Under the pieces are notes generated by a model, which worked only from the letters and a program-made list of their open reading frames with translations, was not told the DNA's origin and searched no databases. Shown here one piece after another: positions 9,261-18,007 of a stretch of DNA of 64,000 bases. Both the position numbers and the translations under genes were made by a program. Source of the stretch: Prauserella aidingensis (GTDB lineage Bacteria; Actinomycetota; Actinomycetes; Mycobacteriales; Pseudonocardiaceae). Numbering within the stretch: the first letter of the stretch is position 1; every line of letters begins with the position of its first letter. The stretch covers positions 248,001 through 312,000 of the forward strand of contig NZ_JAMTCN010000002.1 of NCBI RefSeq assembly GCF_024171865.1, in the 5' to 3' direction.

Positions 9261-10865
9261 TCACCGACTGGACCGGTCGGCGGGTGCCGTCAGCGGCAGG
9301 CGGGTCGCGGTGACGAGTTCGTCGCCGTCGGCGCGTTCGTAGATCGCCCGTGACTCACGGCCGTCGATCTCGACGGTGGCGACGGCGTTGGGCAGGTGCG
9401 GCCCCCACACCCGATCCCACTCGACGTCGGCGGGCGCGACTCCGGCGCGGCGGGCCCACCGGCGCATGACGGCCGCCAGCGGCCGCCACCACGCGATCCG
9501 GAAACCCCATGCGATGTAGGGCGGCGCCTCGTTGTGCACCGGCGAGCAGGTGAGCTGGTGAACCCGCGACCGGACCGGTTCGGCGAACGTCGCTTCGGCG
9601 GCGTAGTGATGGTGCACGTCGCCGGACAGCACGGTGACCGACGCGGGCGCGTCGTCGCGGCTCGACACCCGGCGGACGAGGCGCGCGAGCCGGTCGAACG
9701 ACTTCCGGAACGCCGCCCAGTGCTCCATGTCGAGGGCCTGGCGGAGCACCTCTGCCCATCGCCCGCGCAGCCCCGGCTTCTCGCAGGCGCGTTCGTTGAT
9801 CGACTCCCCGTCGGAGATGGAGTGCGGCAGCAGCCACGGCAGCGAGGAGCCGAGCAGCAGATGGTCGAACTCGCCGTCGGTGTTCTCCTCGATCCAGGAG
9901 AACTCGTCGTCGTCGACCATCGACCGCTCGCCCGGTTCGAGCATCCGCCCGGCCCTGGTGTCGATCATCAGCAGCCGGATCCGCCCGAAGTCGCGCCGGT
10001 AGGACCACCGGACGCTGGTGCTGTCGGCGTCGGCGCGCCGGGCGAACTCGCGCAGCAGCGGCGCGGCGTCTCCGTCGTGGCCGGTGACCGCCGCGAAGAT
10101 CTCGTCGTCGGCCAGCTCGTCCGGGCCGAGGTTGCCGAGATGCTGATACACCCAGTACGACACCAGCGCGTCCTGGATCCGCTCCGGCCACCACGGCTTC
10201 TTCCACATCTGCTCGCGCCACGCCCGGGAGGTGTTCCAGTCGTCGCGCACGTCGTGGTCGTCGAAGATCATCGACGTCGGCACCGTGGAGAGCAGCCAGC
10301 GCAGCAGCGGTTCGGTCCAGCTCTCGTAGTAGAGATGGGCGTACTCGTGGAAGTCGGTCACCTCGACACCGGGCGGCGTGCGCAGGTCGCGGCGGTTACC
10401 GAGCCACTCCTTCGTCTCGGCGGTCGGTTCGTCCGCGTAGACCTGGTCACCGAGCAGCAGCAGCGCCTGCGGCCAGTCGGACTCCGCCAGTTCGGTCATC
10501 CGGCGCGCGTACGCGATGAGCGCGTCGGAGCCGATGCCCCGTTCGTGTCCCGGCCGACGGCACGACCCGAACACCAGCCGGAACGTGCCGTCGGCGCCCA
10601 GGGTGCGGATCCGGCCCGCGGGCAGGGCCGAATCCGGTTCCGGCCAGGCGCGCTGCCCGTCGAGCCGCACCTCGTACGGCGTGCTCGTGCCCGGCCGGAG
10701 GCCGCGGACGACGACCAGGGCGTAGTGGTGGCCGTACACCTCGAAGGTGCGGGCCGTGTTGCCCAGCACGTCGACCTCGCAGGCGGAGTCGGTTTCGACC
10801 CACACCGTCGCCGTGGTCTCGCCGACGTGTCTCAGGAGGGGTCCGAGGAGAAGTTGTGCCGTCAC
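9261..10865 (-). CDS. PhoD-like alkaline phosphatase/phosphodiesterase family protein
   Basis: Metallophosphoesterase of about 534 residues. Metal-ligand motifs of the PhoD family are visible in order: FGSCRRPG, LLLGDQVYADE, MIFDDHDVRDDWN, MIDTRAG and VLSGDVHHHY near the C-terminus. An N-terminal fibronectin-like segment (LLGPLLRHVGETTATVWVETD) precedes the catalytic domain. No signal peptide or Tat motif is visible, so unlike classical PhoD it is probably cytoplasmic. The GTG start follows AAGAAGG and sits 11 bases after the DUF2252 gene, so the two should be cotranscribed. The natural substrate is unknown. Confidence 0.85.
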   Translation of the reverse strand: MTAQLLLGPLLRHVGETTATVWVETDSACEVDVLGNTARTFEVYGHHYALVVVRGLRPGTSTPYEVRLDGQRAWPEPDSALPAGRIRTLGADGTFRLVFGSCRRPGHERGIGSDALIAYARRMTELAESDWPQALLLLGDQVYADEPTAETKEWLGNRRDLRTPPGVEVTDFHEYAHLYYESWTEPLLRWLLSTVPTSMIFDDHDVRDDWNTSRAWREQMWKKPWWPERIQDALVSYWVYQHLGNLGPDELADDEIFAAVTGHDGDAAPLLREFARRADADSTSVRWSYRRDFGRIRLLMIDTRAGRMLEPGERSMVDDDEFSWIEENTDGEFDHLLLGSSLPWLLPHSISDGESINERACEKPGLRGRWAEVLRQALDMEHWAAFRKSFDRLARLVRRVSSRDDAPASVTVLSGDVHHHYAAEATFAEPVRSRVHQLTCSPVHNEAPPYIAWGFRIAWWRPLAAVMRRWARRAGVAPADVEWDRVWGPHLPNAVATVEIDGRESRAIYERADGDELVTATRLPLTAPADRSSR

Positions 10866-10876
10866 GCCAGCCTTCT

Positions 10877-12229
10877 TCAGGAGATCGGGGTGGAGGGGTC
10901 GAGGCCGGGGATCTCGCCGTTCCGGAAGGCGTCGACGAACAGTTCCCGGTCCTGCCGCGTCTGCCGAGCGTAGTTCGCGCCGAACGTCACCATGTCGCGT
11001 ACGAAACCGTCCTCGTCCGAGCCGATCGCCGAGAGGATCGCCTCCTCGCTCTGGAACGGGACCAGCGACTGCTCGGAGTCGGCGTCGGAGACGCAGTGCA
11101 TCCCCGCCGTCGCCTGTCCGAGGTAGTCGATCACCGGCTGCATCTCCTTCGGCTCCGTGAGGTCCGACCAGTCGAGATCCTGGACGTACGGGGACAGCTC
11201 CGACACGACGTACCCCTCGCCGCCGAGCTCGGTGTGGCCGAGCCACGGGTCGGCGTGGGCCTGCAACGCCCGTTGCGACACGGCCGTGCGGTGTCCGTGG
11301 TGGACGAAGTAGTCCCGGATGGTCTCGTCGTCGACGATACGGCTCGGTGCCGCCACGTTGCCCTGCTTCATCGACAGGATCACGTCGTTCTCGAGCGCCT
11401 CGGTGCGGCCCTCCACGAGGATGTTGTAGGCGGGCAGGCCCGCCGAGCCGATGCCGAAGCCCTTGCGGCCGACGATGTCCTTGACGTCGTAGGTGAGGCT
11501 CTCGAAGCGTTTGGTCTCCGGGATCGTCTCCAGATACCGGTGGTAGGCCTGCCGTACCTGCGCGTACTCGTCGTCGCCGAGTCGTCGCACCCCGCGGCCG
11601 GGGCGGAACCGGCGTTCGTGCTCCTCGACGACGGTGGTCTCCTCCAGCAGGTCGATCCGGGTCTTCAGCTTGGCGTCGAGCAGCACGTCGTGGACGACAC
11701 CCTCGGTGTTGCTGAGGTGGAGTTTGAACTCCTCCTCGTCACGGGTGCCGTCGGCGAAGGCGCGCACCATGCGGATGTAGGAGCGCACGAACGTGGCCAT
11801 CAGCGTCTCGATGTCGGCGTCGGAGATCGCCTTGCGTCGGGCCAGCAGCGCCACCGAGGCGCAGAACCGTTTGACGTCCCACGTGAACGAACCCAGGTAG
11901 GCCTCGTCGAAGTCGTTGACGTCGAAGACGAGCTGGCCCGCCGAGTCCATGTAGGTGCCGAAGTTCTCGGCGTGCAGGTCGGCCTGGATCCAGATGCGGC
12001 CGGTGCGGGCGTCGGCCCACGGGTCGTCGGCGCCCGCCATGTCCCGGTAGAACAGGCAGGCCGCCCCGCGGTAGAAGGCGAACGGGTTGTCGGCCATCTT
12101 GCGGAACTTCTTGCGGAACGCGTCGGGGTCCGCCTTGATCATGTCGCCGAAAGCGTCGACGAACACGTCGATGATCTCGGACTTGCGGTCGGACTGGCTC
12201 AGCGTGCTCGTGCCGTCGTGCATGCCCAC
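10877..12229 (-). CDS. DUF2252 family protein
   Basis: A 450-residue protein of the DUF2252 family, which has a kinase-like fold. It shows DLHAENFG at about residues 84-91 and VNDFDEAY at about 104-111; these resemble the catalytic-loop and metal-binding motifs of aminoglycoside-phosphotransferase-like kinases. No member has a firm function. The GTG start has GGAGAG just upstream; an ATG two codons later is an alternative. It is the first gene of a pair with the PhoD-like phosphatase, hinting at linked phosphorylation and dephosphorylation, which is inference. Confidence 0.8.
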   Translation of the reverse strand: MGMHDGTSTLSQSDRKSEIIDVFVDAFGDMIKADPDAFRKKFRKMADNPFAFYRGAACLFYRDMAGADDPWADARTGRIWIQADLHAENFGTYMDSAGQLVFDVNDFDEAYLGSFTWDVKRFCASVALLARRKAISDADIETLMATFVRSYIRMVRAFADGTRDEEEFKLHLSNTEGVVHDVLLDAKLKTRIDLLEETTVVEEHERRFRPGRGVRRLGDDEYAQVRQAYHRYLETIPETKRFESLTYDVKDIVGRKGFGIGSAGLPAYNILVEGRTEALENDVILSMKQGNVAAPSRIVDDETIRDYFVHHGHRTAVSQRALQAHADPWLGHTELGGEGYVVSELSPYVQDLDWSDLTEPKEMQPVIDYLGQATAGMHCVSDADSEQSLVPFQSEEAILSAIGSDEDGFVRDMVTFGANYARQTRQDRELFVDAFRNGEIPGLDPSTPIS

Positions 12230-12335
12230 GTTGCTCTCCCATTGCCGCTACGGGTGGCGGAGTGTGCGTGGCGGGGGCGCGGCGCCGGCCACGTTCGGCC
12301 GGCGCCGGTGACCGCCGTGGCCGATCCTGTCAGAG

Positions 12336-13034
12336 TCACCCGCCGGCCGTACCGGCTCCGGGGACGCGGAGTGCTGCCTCGGCGACGCCGAACCGCGCGC
12401 GTGCCGACCGTGTCGACTCGGCGACCGCGGCCGGGTCGTCGCCCAGGCCGAGCAGCAGGTTCGTCGCGTGCGGCGCGAGCACGGTCGTGACACCGCGGCC
12501 TTCGGTGCCGAAGAAGCCGGACAGCTCCAGCAGCACGAACCCGTGGATCATGCTCCAGAACTGTCCCGCGATCGCGACGGCGTCGTCGCCGCGGATCCGC
12601 CCGGCGTCGAGGGAGCGCTGCACGGCCCGGCGCAGTTCGTCGAAGGTCGCCGACGCCTCCGGGATCGCGCTGGGCGTCCCCTCCTCGGTCAGGTCGTGGG
12701 CCGCCGCGATTCCGCTGCCGGGTGCGGTGACGCCGAACATCAGCCGGTACCGCTGCGGGCTGGCCGAGGCGAACTCGCGGTACGTCATGCCGAGTGCGAG
12801 GAGGTCCGCGACCGGGTCGTCGGTGCGGTCGAGCGCGGCGAGGGCATCGCCGAACTGTACGAACGCCCGCCGCACGAGCGCTTCGTACAGCCCGGTCATG
12901 CCGCCGAAATGCGTGTAGACGGTCATCGTCGACGCGCCGATCTCGCCTGCGAGCTTGCGCGCGTTCAGCGACTCCGGCCCCTCCGTCTCGAGCAGCCGGA
13001 GTCCGGCCTCGATCAGACGTTCCTTCGTACTCAT
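12336..13034 (-). CDS. TetR-family transcriptional repressor
   Basis: A 232-residue TetR regulator. The helix-turn-helix is clear at the N-terminus (ESLNARKLAGEIGASTMTVYTHFGGMTGLYEAL). The remainder is an all-helical ligand-binding domain of the TetR_C_33 kind. The ATG chosen excludes six residues of a longer frame. The gene is divergent from the FAD monooxygenase, and two matching palindromes lie between them, so it probably represses both and is released by a substrate of the monooxygenase. Confidence 0.9.
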   Translation of the reverse strand: MSTKERLIEAGLRLLETEGPESLNARKLAGEIGASTMTVYTHFGGMTGLYEALVRRAFVQFGDALAALDRTDDPVADLLALGMTYREFASASPQRYRLMFGVTAPGSGIAAAHDLTEEGTPSAIPEASATFDELRRAVQRSLDAGRIRGDDAVAIAGQFWSMIHGFVLLELSGFFGTEGRGVTTVLAPHATNLLLGLGDDPAAVAESTRSARARFGVAEAALRVPGAGTAGG

Positions 13035-13050
13035 GGTGGCCGAGCGTCGC

Positions 13051-13086
13051 ATAACTGTGTTATGAATACCAACATAACAACGTTAT
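13051..13086. promoter_or_regulatory. Double palindromic operator between tetR-like and monooxygenase genes
   Basis: Two copies of ATAAC-N3-GTTAT occur at 13051-13063 and 13074-13086, centre to centre 23 bp. They are AT-rich islands in a very GC-rich region and fit two TetR dimers bound side by side. Confidence 0.8.
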
Positions 13087-13127
13087 CCCGTCGGGGTGTG
13101 CTCCGACGTCGAACAGGGAGGCCGGAC

Positions 13128-14525
13128 ATGAGGACACACGGTGACCACGCCGTCGTCATGGGTGCGGGAATGGGCGGGCTCCTCGCCGCCCGGGTGCTCA
13201 CCGACCACTACGAGTCGGTCACGGTGCTCGACCGCGACCCGCTGCCGGACACCGCCGAGCCACGCCGCGGGGTGCCGCAGGGGCCGCACGGGCACACGCT
13301 GCTGCCGCGGGGCGGCCTGTCGCTGGAGGCCTTCTTCCCCGGGCTGCTCGCCGACCTCGACGGGCGCGGCGTCCCGGTGATCACCGACGACGCCGCCGAG
13401 ATCCACTTCGAACCGCTGGGCCACCACCTCGCCGGGACGGCACCGGGCGCGGACCGCGCGATCCATGTACCCAGCAGGCCGATGCTGGAACGCAGGGTGC
13501 GTGCTCACCTGGCCCGCGTGCCGACGGTGCGGATCCTCGATCGGTGCGCCGTGGACGGGCCGCGATCCGACGGCGGGCGCGTGACGGGTGTACGCGTCAC
13601 CGGTCCGGACGGGCCGTGCGACCTCGACGCCGACCTCGTCGTCGACGCACTGGGCCGCGGCTCACGCACCCCGGCGTGGCTGGCGGAGCTCGGCTACCCG
13701 CGACCCGCCGAGGACACCGTCACCGTCCGGGCCGCCTACTCCAGCCTCCAGCTGCGCGTCGACCCCGGAGCGCTGGCCGAGAAAATGGTGTTGATCAGTG
13801 CCACGGCCGACCGGCCGACGGGTGCGGCGCTCTTCCGCCACGAGGACGACATGTGGGACGTGTCGGTGTTCGGAGTGCGCGGCCACGCACCGCCGTCCGA
13901 CGCCGCGGGCATGCTCGACTTCCTCTCCGGATTCGCACCGGCCCATGTGGTCGAGGCCCTGCGCTCCGCCGAGCCGTTGACCGAGCCGAACTCGCGTACG
14001 TTCCCGGCCAGCCGCTGGCGGCGGTACGACCGGATGCGGGACCTTCCCGACGGACTGCTCGTGCTGGGCGACGGCGTCTGCAGCCTGAACCCGACGTACG
14101 GCCAGGGCATGGCCGTCGCGGCGATGCAGGCCGAAGCGCTGGCCGCGACGCTGCGCGAGGGCACCCGCGACCTGCCTCGCCGGTACTTCCGCGCCGCCGC
14201 GAAGCCGATCCGCGACACGTGGCGGTTCGCGTCCGTTGCGGACAGGGCCATCCTGGGCGCCACCACCGGCCCGTTGCCGTGGCCGATCCGCGCGCTCGCA
14301 CCGCTCGGCGACACCTTCTTCGGTGCGGCCGCGGCCGATCCGACGTTGCGGGACCGCTTCCTCGAGGTGTTCTCCCTCTTCTCCCCGCCGACGCGGGTGC
14401 TGACGCCCGCCGCCGGACTGCGGATCGCCCGTGCGACGGTCCGTCGCCGGTGGGGCCGGACGGCCACGACGCGACCGGAGCAGCCGGGTCCCACCCCGGT
14501 CGGCTCGCGCCCATCACCGCACTGA
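13128..14525 (+). CDS. FAD-dependent monooxygenase
   Basis: Flavoprotein of 465 residues. The N-terminus has the Rossmann motif VVMGAGMGGLLAARVL with an acidic partner (VLDRD), and the second FAD motif LLVLGDGVCSLNPTYGQGM lies near residue 310. This matches group A hydroxylases and halogenase-like oxidoreductases that act on aromatic or lipophilic substrates. AGGGAGG precedes the ATG by 7 bases. Control by the adjacent TetR protein is likely. The substrate cannot be told from sequence; a detoxification role is a guess. Confidence 0.85.
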   Translation: MRTHGDHAVVMGAGMGGLLAARVLTDHYESVTVLDRDPLPDTAEPRRGVPQGPHGHTLLPRGGLSLEAFFPGLLADLDGRGVPVITDDAAEIHFEPLGHHLAGTAPGADRAIHVPSRPMLERRVRAHLARVPTVRILDRCAVDGPRSDGGRVTGVRVTGPDGPCDLDADLVVDALGRGSRTPAWLAELGYPRPAEDTVTVRAAYSSLQLRVDPGALAEKMVLISATADRPTGAALFRHEDDMWDVSVFGVRGHAPPSDAAGMLDFLSGFAPAHVVEALRSAEPLTEPNSRTFPASRWRRYDRMRDLPDGLLVLGDGVCSLNPTYGQGMAVAAMQAEALAATLREGTRDLPRRYFRAAAKPIRDTWRFASVADRAILGATTGPLPWPIRALAPLGDTFFGAAAADPTLRDRFLEVFSLFSPPTRVLTPAAGLRIARATVRRRWGRTATTRPEQPGPTPVGSRPSPH

Positions 14526-14566
14526 GGGCGGGACGCGTAACGACGGTTGTGGGCGTTGGCGTCCGG

Positions 14567-14953
14567 TTACAGGCGCGCAGCAGGACTCGGGTGGCCGTCG
14601 CCGGAGTTCGGCCGTGGCTCGGCGAGTCTCCGGACAGGTGTGGTCAGCAGCAGTCCCAACCGCGAGACCTGGATGACGGTCAGTACGAGTGTGAACGCGG
14701 CCGGAGCTGCGATCAGTGAGGCGATGTGCAGGGTTGTCCACACGGCGTCCAAGCCGACGAGGAGAACCCACGGGAGCCGACTCCTCCGCATCAGGAGCGT
14801 CCCGATGAGAACGAACTCGGCGGTCAGGACGAGCCAGGCGAGCGGCCTCGTTGATGCCATCGGGTCGGCCACGGTCCACAACAGCAGGCCGAGATTCACA
14901 CCGAAGTGGATCAGCAGGACCGCGATCGCGGCGGTTCGGTTGTCGACGAGCAC
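14567..14953 (-). CDS. Small four-helix membrane protein, unknown function
   Basis: A 128-residue protein with about four hydrophobic segments (AAIAVLLIHFGVNLGLLLW; LAWLVLTAEFVLIGTLL; WVLLVGLDAVWTTLHIASLI; AAFTLVLTVIQVSRLGLLL) and a hydrophilic C-terminal tail. I do not recognise the family. It is convergent with the monooxygenase gene. Confidence 0.6.
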   Translation of the reverse strand: MLVDNRTAAIAVLLIHFGVNLGLLLWTVADPMASTRPLAWLVLTAEFVLIGTLLMRRSRLPWVLLVGLDAVWTTLHIASLIAAPAAFTLVLTVIQVSRLGLLLTTPVRRLAEPRPNSGDGHPSPAARL

Positions 14954-15132
14954 TCGGCCACCCCCTGGGGCTGGGCTACTGCCTGGTGTAGAAAAGGCGC
15001 TCCGCAGTCTTGTCAGCGCAATCAGTTGAACACGTCATGTTCGTGTGTCAACGACGGATTGCCGCGGATGCCTGCCGGGTGAGTCGATGCGTTCAGGGGC
15101 GCGCCGGGGCGGGATGGGCCTACCCTGTCGCC

Positions 15133-16764
15133 ATGCTGGATCTGCTGCTGCGCGACGTGCGCGCCCTGACGTTGAACCCCGACCGCCCGCGTGCCCACAC
15201 CATCGGGGTGTTGGGAGGACGCATCGTCGGGGTCGACGACGAGGTCGCGGAGCTGCCCGCCCGTCACGTCGTCGACGGCGGCGGCGCGACCGTCACGCCG
15301 GGCTTCTCCGACGCCCACAACCACATGGTCTGGTACGGCCTGTCGCTCGCCGAGACGGACCTGTCGACGGTGACGACGCCGGAGGCGCTCTACGACCTCG
15401 TCGCGGCCGAGGCGGCGAAACTGCCGGCCGACGGCTGGGTCATCGGCTCCGGGTACGACGACTTCGCCCTCGGCGGCCACCCGGATCGCGCGGCGCTCGA
15501 CCGTGCGGGCGGTGGCAGGCCGGTGTGGCTCAAGCACCGCTCGGCGCACATGGCGACGGTGAGCACGAGGATCCTCGAGCTCACGGGCGTGCTGGACGGT
15601 TCGGCTGCCGTGCCCGAGGGCGGGGTCGTCGAACGCGGCGCCGACGGCGCGCCCACCGGGCTGCTCGCCGAGCAGGCGCAGCAACTGGTGGACCGGCTGG
15701 TCAAGCCGTACCCGGTCGGTGAGCTGGCCGACGCGATCACCCGCGCCTCGGCGGTCTACGCGACCGAGGGCCTCACGCACGTCACGGAGGCGGGCATCGG
15801 CGGTGGCTGGATCGGCCACAGCCCCGCCGAGGCCGCCGCCTACCAGGCCGCGCGCGCCCGCGGGGACCTGAAACAGCGCGTCGAGCTGATGCCCGCGCGC
15901 GAGGTGCTGCACGAGGTCGACGAGGCCTACGGCCTGGACCTGGGACTGCGCACCGGGTTCGGCGACGAGTTCCTGCGCATCGGCCCGATGAAGATCTTCA
16001 CCGACGGTGCGCTGTCGAGCCGCACCGCCGCCGTGACGGCACCGTTCTGCGGCCACGGCGACCCGGACGACCACGGCGTGCTGGGCGACGACCCCGAGGT
16101 GCTCCGTAAGGGCATTCTCGCCGCACACCACGGAGGTTGGCGAGTGGCGGCCCACGCGATCGGTGACCGCGCCATCGACCTGACGCTCGACATCTTCGAG
16201 CAGGCGCAGCGCGAGCTGCCACGTCCCGGCGTGCGGCACCGCATCGAGCACGCCGCGATGACGCGCCCGGAGCACCTCGAGCGGATGGCCGCACTCGACG
16301 TGGTTCCCGTGCCGCAGGCGCGGTTCCTCTACGAGATCGGCGACACGATCGCCGACGCCGTCGGACAGGAACGCATGCCGTGGGTGTACCGCAGCAAGTC
16401 CTTTGTGGACGCGGGGCTTCCCGTGGTGGGCAGTTCCGACCGGCCGTGCGTGTCGGCTGGCGCGCCGCTGCTGGGGATGCAGTCGCTGGTCGAGCGCACC
16501 ACGAAGAGCGGGGCGGTCGCCTCGCCCGACGAGCGTGTCGACGCCGAGCAGGCGCTGCGCGCCTTCACCACCGGTGCGGCCTACGCCGCAGGGCAGGAGA
16601 ACGTGCGCGGCCGGCTCGAACGGGGTATGTACGCCGACCTCGTGCTGCTGGACGACGACCCCACGGAGGTGTCCTCCTCCAAGGTCGGCGACATCGGCGT
16701 GCAGGCCACGCTCGTCGCAGGCGAGGCCGTGCACGGGGCCGACCGCTTCTCGTTCCCGGAGTGA
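15133..16764 (+). CDS. YtcJ-like amidohydrolase (amidohydrolase family 3)
   Basis: Metal-dependent amidohydrolase of 543 residues. It opens MLDLLLRDVRALTLNPD, typical of this family's small beta domain, followed by the first metal motif DAHNHM. Later come IFTDGALSSRTAAV, AHAIGDRAID and HRIEHAAM, which carry further His ligands, and VVGSSDRPC with the conserved Asp. Family members hydrolyse amides such as N-acyl or formamide groups, but the substrate here is unknown. The start is the ATG; a long in-frame extension to 15010 lacks domain content. Confidence 0.85.
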   Translation: MLDLLLRDVRALTLNPDRPRAHTIGVLGGRIVGVDDEVAELPARHVVDGGGATVTPGFSDAHNHMVWYGLSLAETDLSTVTTPEALYDLVAAEAAKLPADGWVIGSGYDDFALGGHPDRAALDRAGGGRPVWLKHRSAHMATVSTRILELTGVLDGSAAVPEGGVVERGADGAPTGLLAEQAQQLVDRLVKPYPVGELADAITRASAVYATEGLTHVTEAGIGGGWIGHSPAEAAAYQAARARGDLKQRVELMPAREVLHEVDEAYGLDLGLRTGFGDEFLRIGPMKIFTDGALSSRTAAVTAPFCGHGDPDDHGVLGDDPEVLRKGILAAHHGGWRVAAHAIGDRAIDLTLDIFEQAQRELPRPGVRHRIEHAAMTRPEHLERMAALDVVPVPQARFLYEIGDTIADAVGQERMPWVYRSKSFVDAGLPVVGSSDRPCVSAGAPLLGMQSLVERTTKSGAVASPDERVDAEQALRAFTTGAAYAAGQENVRGRLERGMYADLVLLDDDPTEVSSSKVGDIGVQATLVAGEAVHGADRFSFPE

Positions 16765-16888
16765 GCCGTTCCCAAACCCGTCACCTCACCTGGTGAGACG
16801 AAGCCGACACGCTGCGTGGGGTCGTGTCACTCCGAGCGGCATGTGGTGCGAACCTGGCACCGGCGAGCCGATGTGGGAGGTGCACGCG

Positions 16889-17608
16889 ATGAGGGAAACC
16901 GTGCGGGAACTGCTCGATGCGGTGGACGAGAGATCCGACGAGCTGACGCGGGCCGCGACGATGCTGCTCGACTGTGTGGACGGCGGCGGCGTCATCCACA
17001 CGGCGGGTGCGGGCCATTCCGTGGCGATGGTGTGCGAGACGTTCTACCGGGCCGGTGGTCTCGCCGCGGTGCGGCCGCTGTGGGATCCGGAGGTCGTGCC
17101 GCTCGGCGGCGCGTTGCGCAGCACGGCCGCGGAACGGGAGATCGGCCGCGGTCGCGCGCTGATCAAGGAGGCGCAGCCGACGCCACCGGACGTGGTCGTC
17201 GTGTTCTCCACGAGTGGGCGCAACCCGTATCCGGTCGAGATCGCGCAGGAGTCCGTGGCGCGCGACGTGCCGGTGATCGCCGTCACGTCGATCGCCGCGT
17301 CGGCGGGGTCGACGGACCGTTCGGGAACGCGGGTCGCCGACCACGCCGACCTCGTGCTCGACACAGGCGTGCCCGCGGGTGACGCCGTGTATCCCACGGG
17401 GGCGCCGCGGACGTCGGCCGTGTCGACGATTCTCGGCGCGTACACGTGGTCGGCCGTGCTGACGGAACTGCACCGGCAGGCGGAGGCACGCGGCAGCGTC
17501 CTTCCACTGTGGACGAGTGCCAACGTGGCGGGCGGCGACGAGCGCAACGCCGAACTGTTCGCCCGCTACTCGGAGCGCATCCCGGAGCTGACCGCCGACC
17601 TGGGCTGA
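16889..17608 (+). CDS. SIS-domain protein (UPF0309-like sugar isomerase/binding)
   Basis: A 239-residue single SIS-domain protein. Its phosphosugar-binding motifs are IHTAGAGHSVAMVCETFYRAGG and VVVFSTSGRNPYPVEIA. It matches the UPF0309/YckB-like group, thought to bind or isomerise phosphosugars. GGGAGGTG lies 10 bases before the ATG. It lies 124 bases after the amidohydrolase and could be cotranscribed. Confidence 0.8.
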   Translation: MRETVRELLDAVDERSDELTRAATMLLDCVDGGGVIHTAGAGHSVAMVCETFYRAGGLAAVRPLWDPEVVPLGGALRSTAAEREIGRGRALIKEAQPTPPDVVVVFSTSGRNPYPVEIAQESVARDVPVIAVTSIAASAGSTDRSGTRVADHADLVLDTGVPAGDAVYPTGAPRTSAVSTILGAYTWSAVLTELHRQAEARGSVLPLWTSANVAGGDERNAELFARYSERIPELTADLG

Positions 17609-17683
17609 ACCGGCCGGCCGCGGTGGACGCGGTCGGCCTGCGGTGGACGCGGTCGCGACGTGGGTGTCAGGGACGACGCGGTG

Positions 17684-18007
17684 TCAGGGACGCAGTGTCG
17701 CGACCGCGTCGAAGCCTGCGAGTTCGACGATCCGCCGGGCCGGTGTGCCGGGCGGTGCGACGATGGCCAGTTCGGTCTGCAGTCGTTGCAGCCGTTCGGC
17801 GAGCATGAACAGCACCCGCAGTCCCGAACTGTCCAGATAGGACACGCCGGTCAGGTTCACCGAGACCTGCATGAGGTCGTTCGCGATCGCCTCGTACAGC
17901 TCGTTGCGCACCTGGTCGGCGTTGGACAGGTCGATCTCCCCCGTGACGGCGATCTCGACGGACTGCGGATCGTTCTCGTCGCGCAGTTCGACGCGCGCCA
18001 CCGTCAT
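17684..18007 (-). CDS. STAS-domain anti-sigma factor antagonist
   Basis: A 107-residue STAS protein like SpoIIAA/RsbV. It has the conserved switch segment VSYLDSSGLRVLF, whose Ser is the phosphorylation site in partner-switching systems. The ATG overlaps the stop of the upstream GAF-SpoIIE-HATPase gene by four bases, so the two are translated together. The partner's phosphatase domain probably dephosphorylates it and the HATPase domain phosphorylates it. Confidence 0.92.
   Translation of the reverse strand: MTVARVELRDENDPQSVEIAVTGEIDLSNADQVRNELYEAIANDLMQVSVNLTGVSYLDSSGLRVLFMLAERLQRLQTELAIVAPPGTPARRIVELAGFDAVATLRP

Noticed and set aside
9396-10973. 525-codon plus-strand frame opposite the PhoD-like gene
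   Set aside because: Mirror of the phosphatase gene; no recognisable motif.
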